Of a DNA stretch of 8,879 bases, positions 6,408 to 8,879 are shown one piece after another. This DNA is from Zoogloeaceae bacterium. Lineage in GTDB: Bacteria; Pseudomonadota; Gammaproteobacteria; Burkholderiales; Rhodocyclaceae. Numbering within the stretch: position 1 is the first letter of the stretch; the number at the start of each line of letters is the position of its first letter. Made by a program: the position numbers and the translations under genes. The DNA lies in contig JAIRZG010000109.1 in assembly GCA_031267345.1 (NCBI GenBank), forward strand, positions 1 to 8,879. Direction: 5' to 3'. The notes under the pieces are model-generated. The model saw only the letters and a list, made by a program, of their open reading frames with translations. It searched no databases and had not been told where the DNA came from.

Positions 6408-6425
6408 GGGCGGAAACAGGGGAAA

Positions 6426-8423
6426 ATGTCGCAACTGAATGTCCATCAGCGCGAGGCCATCCACTATCTTGACGGGCCGTTATTGGTGCTGGCGGGCGCG
6501 GGGTCGGGCAAGACGCGGGTCATCACGCAAAAAATCGCCTGTCTGGTGAAAGAATGCGGCTTCGCGCCGCGCCGGATTGCCGCCATCACCTTTACCAACA
6601 AGGCGGCGCGGGAAATGCAGACACGGGTGGGCAAGCTGATTTCGGGACCGGCGGCGGAACAATTGCAGGTTTCCACCTTTCACGCGCTGGGGGCGCGCAT
6701 ACTGCGCGAAGAAGCCGCCGCCATCGGCTACAAGCCGCGCTTTTCCATCTTTGACGCCACCGACGCCTTCGCCGTCATCGCGGATCTGGCGGGTAGCGTA
6801 GACAAGGTCAGGCTGCGCCAGATTCAGGGCATCCTCTCCAACTGGAAAAACGCGCGCGTCCTGCCGGAAGAAGCCGCGCGGCGCGCGATGAGCGAGACGG
6901 AAAAACTGGCGGCGCGCGTCTACCCTTCCTACGAAGCCACCCTGAAAAGCTATCAAGCGCTGGATTTTGACGATCTCATTTTGCGTCCGGTAATGCTGTT
7001 CATGGAAAAACCGGAAATTACCGAAAAATGGCAGAATCGCTTTCACTACCTGCTCATTGACGAATATCAGGACACCAACGCCTGTCAATACAGCCTGCTG
7101 AAACTGCTTGTCGGTATACGCGCGCAATTCACGGCGGTGGGTGACGATGACCAAAGCATTTACGGCTGGCGCGGCGCGGATATTGCCAACATGGGGCGGC
7201 TTGCCGAAGAATTTCCGCAGCTCAAAATCATCAAGCTGGAGCAGAATTATCGTTCGACGCTGCGGATTCTGAGCGCGGCGAATCATGTCATTGCCCACAA
7301 CGCCAAACTTTTTGAAAAAAAACTCTGGTCGGACCGGGGGCATGGCGAAGCGGTGAGCGTGACCGTTTGCCCGGACAACGAGCGCGAGGCGCAGAGCGTG
7401 GTCACGCGCTTGCAGGCGCATCGTCTGACGCATCAGGGCAAATGGTCGGATTACGCCATCCTCTACCGTTCCAATCATCTTGCCCGCCTGTTTGAGCAGC
7501 AGTTGCGCGATCAGCGCATTCCCTATGCGCTTTCCGGCGGCCTGTCGTTTTTCGACAAGGCGGAAATCAAGGACGTGCTCGCCTGGCTGCGCCTGCTCGC
7601 CAATCCCGACGACGATCCCGCCTTCATTCGCGCCGCCACCACGCCGCGCCGCAGCATTGGCGCGAATACCCTGCAAGCCCTGGGCAATTACGCCGGAATG
7701 CGCCATCTTTCGCTGTTTCATGCCGCGCGGGAGGCCGGACTGGCGCAACATCTTTCCCCGCGCCAGCTTGAGCCGCTCTCCGGCTTCTGCCAGTTTGTCG
7801 GGCGCATGGAACAGCGGGCGCAACAGGCGGAGGCGGGCGCGGCGCTGAACGAACTGCTATCCGGCATTGATTACGAAGCGCATCTCCACGCGCATGAAGA
7901 AGCGCGCGGCGCGCAGGAGCGTTGGGCCAATGTCGGCGAATTCAGCGCATGGCTGGCGCAAAAAGGGATTGCCGAGGGAAAAAATCTCATCGACCTGACG
8001 CAGCGCATTGCCCTCATCGGTCTGCTCGACAAGGAGGGCGGCGCAACGCCGGACGCAGTGCAACTTTCCACCCTGCACGCCGCCAAAGGACTGGAATATT
8101 CGCATGTGTTTCTGGTCGGCGTGGAAGAAGGCATTCTGCCGCATCGGGAAGCCGTGGAAAGCGGCAAGGTGGAAGAAGAACGCCGCCTGATGTACGTCGG
8201 CATGACCCGCGCGCGGCAAAGTCTGGCGATTTTTTACTGCGAGCGCCGCCAGCAGAACCGTCAATGGCTGAGCGTCAAACCTTCGCGTTTCATCCGCGAA
8301 CTGGGCGACGACGACATCCGTTTCATGGGCGGCAAAAACCAGCCGATCCCCGACAAGGCCGCCCGCTCCGCCCGCATCGCCGCCCTGAAAAACATGCTGG
8401 CGACGGGCAACGCGGCAGGATGA
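6426..8423 (+). CDS. rep: ATP-dependent DNA helicase Rep (SF1A, UvrD family)
   Basis: Rep is a 3'-5' superfamily 1 helicase that works with DnaB at replication forks and clears protein roadblocks. The 665-residue protein is near full family length. Motifs in order are: Q-motif region LNVHQREAI (4-12), Walker A AGAGSGKT (23-30), motif Ia TFTNKAAREM (55-64), STFHALGAR (83-91), motif II LLIDEYQDTN (209-218), motif III VGDDDQSIYGWRGA (238-251), motif IV LEQNYRS (271-277), motif V QLSTLHAAKGLEY (546-558) and motif VI EERRLMYVGMTRA (584-596). All catalytic residues are intact. The match to E. coli Rep is close throughout, including VLDFDDLI-like, VGDDDQSIY and NPDDDxAF segments, so Rep is favoured over UvrD/PcrA. 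The start has AGGGGA just upstream. It is third in the plus-strand run and is followed by a terminator. Confidence 0.96.
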   Translation: MSQLNVHQREAIHYLDGPLLVLAGAGSGKTRVITQKIACLVKECGFAPRRIAAITFTNKAAREMQTRVGKLISGPAAEQLQVSTFHALGARILREEAAAIGYKPRFSIFDATDAFAVIADLAGSVDKVRLRQIQGILSNWKNARVLPEEAARRAMSETEKLAARVYPSYEATLKSYQALDFDDLILRPVMLFMEKPEITEKWQNRFHYLLIDEYQDTNACQYSLLKLLVGIRAQFTAVGDDDQSIYGWRGADIANMGRLAEEFPQLKIIKLEQNYRSTLRILSAANHVIAHNAKLFEKKLWSDRGHGEAVSVTVCPDNEREAQSVVTRLQAHRLTHQGKWSDYAILYRSNHLARLFEQQLRDQRIPYALSGGLSFFDKAEIKDVLAWLRLLANPDDDPAFIRAATTPRRSIGANTLQALGNYAGMRHLSLFHAAREAGLAQHLSPRQLEPLSGFCQFVGRMEQRAQQAEAGAALNELLSGIDYEAHLHAHEEARGAQERWANVGEFSAWLAQKGIAEGKNLIDLTQRIALIGLLDKEGGATPDAVQLSTLHAAKGLEYSHVFLVGVEEGILPHREAVESGKVEEERRLMYVGMTRARQSLAIFYCERRQQNRQWLSVKPSRFIRELGDDDIRFMGGKNQPIPDKAARSARIAALKNMLATGNAAG

Positions 8424-8449
8424 TCTGTTCGCCCGATTTACGCACGACA

Positions 8450-8471
8450 CAACCCGTGCCGGGTTGATTTT
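8450..8471 (+). terminator. Probable Rho-independent terminator after rep
   Basis: CAACCCG (8450-8456) pairs with CGGGTTG (8460-8466) around a 3-nt loop, a perfect 7-bp GC-rich stem, followed by ATTTT. It lies 27 nt past the rep stop codon, the expected place to end the plus-strand run. The T-tract is short, so strength is uncertain. Confidence 0.7.
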
Positions 8472-8602
8472 CGGTAAGGCTGGTTCAACATTGCATGTTC
8501 CGTCCCGTCCGATTCTATTCCATCCTGTAGCTGGCCTTTATACCGGGCGCAAGGTATTCTACGGGAAGGGATCGAATCTCATCAACGTCAGGAGCCAAGC
8601 CC
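8472..8602 (+). promoter_or_regulatory. Spacer upstream of the RTX gene (likely holds its promoter)
   Basis: These ~130 bp lie between the rep terminator and the ATG at 8603 and contain no supported gene. TTGCAT (8491-8496) and TCTATT (8514-8519) are 17 bp apart and loosely resemble -35/-10 boxes; TATTCT at 8555-8560 is another possible -10. A clear Shine-Dalgarno AGGAG (8590-8594) sits 8 nt before ATG 8603. The promoter calls are weak; the ribosome site is good. Confidence 0.35.
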
Positions 8603-8656
8603 ATGCGCCATACCCTGCACAGTCTGGCGCGCACCACCCCAAAGATACGGTTTTGA
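8603..8656 (+). CDS. Short leader ORF, likely the true 5' end of the RTX gene in a shifted frame
   Basis: ATG 8603 with AGGAG 8 nt upstream opens a 17-codon frame (MRHTLHSLARTTPKIRF) that stops at TGA 8654-8656. The RTX frame that follows is -1 relative to it and has no good start of its own. Inside this ORF, C-CCA-AAG (8638-8644) is a slippery heptamer in the right phase. A -1 slip there gives ...RTTPKDTVLSYAQLQERG and enters the RTX frame. Alternatively the run of four T at 8651-8654 has lost one base. A genuine separate peptide is less likely. Confidence 0.45.
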   Translation: MRHTLHSLARTTPKIRF

Positions 8657-8879
8657 GTTACGCGCAGCTACAGGAAAGAGGCTTCGAGATCATCGGCGGC
8701 GACAGCGCCGAGACGCTGGCGGGAACGCCCTACGACGACCGGCTCGCAGGTGGCAAGGGCGATGACGTCCTGGCGGGCGGAGCGGGCGACGACGCCTACG
8801 TCTTCAATCCGGGCGACGGCTACGATGCCATAATGGATACGGCGGGCGTCAATAATATTTACCTGGGCGCGGGATTCGC
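8653..8879 (+). CDS. RTX (hemolysin-type calcium-binding repeat) protein, 5' part, start unclear, runs off right edge
   Basis: RTX proteins are secreted, usually by type I systems, and their nonapeptide repeats fold into a parallel beta roll on binding calcium outside the cell. In this frame about 75 codons are visible. After LSYAQLQERGFEI come two degenerate and then two good 9-residue units, LAGGKGDDV and LAGGAGDDA, ending in YVFNPGDGYDAIMDTAGV and a YLGAGF segment. This is the usual repeat exit in large RTX proteins. The start given (TTG 8653) is only the first in-frame start-like codon after the leader ORF and has no ribosome site. The frame is open further upstream but lacks ATG or GTG between rep and here. 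True initiation is probably at 8603 with a frame change, or the gene is broken. The cargo domain and full length lie outside the window. Confidence 0.7.
   Translation, partial: MSYAQLQERGFEIIGGDSAETLAGTPYDDRLAGGKGDDVLAGGAGDDAYVFNPGDGYDAIMDTAGVNNIYLGAGF

Noticed and set aside
6480..7823. Long minus-strand open frame (447 codons) opposite rep
   Set aside because: It is antisense to the conserved helicase motifs, basic and without recognisable domains; an artefact of third-position GC.

Overview
This is a GC-rich chromosomal window from a proteobacterium, most likely beta or gamma. The evidence is a System I cytochrome c maturation (ccm) operon, a lipoprotein cytochrome of the c'/c556 type, a Rep-type (not PcrA/UvrD-type) helicase and a TcdA/CsdL-type E1-like enzyme. 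The sequence alone does not fix the genus. No rRNA, tRNA, CRISPR array or transposase gene is visible.

Left half, minus strand (4272 down to 1): one operon reading cytochrome c'-like lipoprotein, ccmA, ccmB, ccmC, ccmD, ccmE, ccmF. The genes are tightly packed (13 nt, 3 nt, 67 nt, 18 nt, and a 4-nt ATGA overlap) until the ccmE/ccmF junction. There a roughly 245-bp block with inverted heptamer-repeat ends and an internal hairpin separates them. It supplies the last residues and stop of ccmE and abuts the start codon of ccmF. ccmF runs off the left edge, with 258 codons present. CcmA and CcmB form the ABC module, CcmC and CcmD load heme on the periplasmic chaperone CcmE, and CcmF receives heme for ligation to apocytochromes. 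The first gene of the operon encodes a likely substrate of the pathway.

Middle: a divergent intergenic region of about 264 bp (4273-4536) must hold promoters for both directions.

Right half, plus strand (4537-8423): a compact run of an HPt plus degenerate HD-GYP protein, tcdA (TGATG overlap) and rep (18-nt gap), closed by a probable Rho-independent terminator at 8450-8471.

Right edge: after about 130 bp of spacer comes the 5' part of an RTX (calcium-binding nonapeptide) gene. Its only well-placed ATG/Shine-Dalgarno pair is in a different frame from the RTX repeats. The shift needed is -1, and a C-CCA-AAG slippery heptamer lies in the correct phase, so programmed frameshifting, an indel or a sequencing error are all possible.

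Most of the window is ordinary housekeeping. The points worth a second look are the ccmE/ccmF element, the degenerate HPt/HD-GYP protein, the cytochrome heading the ccm operon, and the frame break in the RTX gene.
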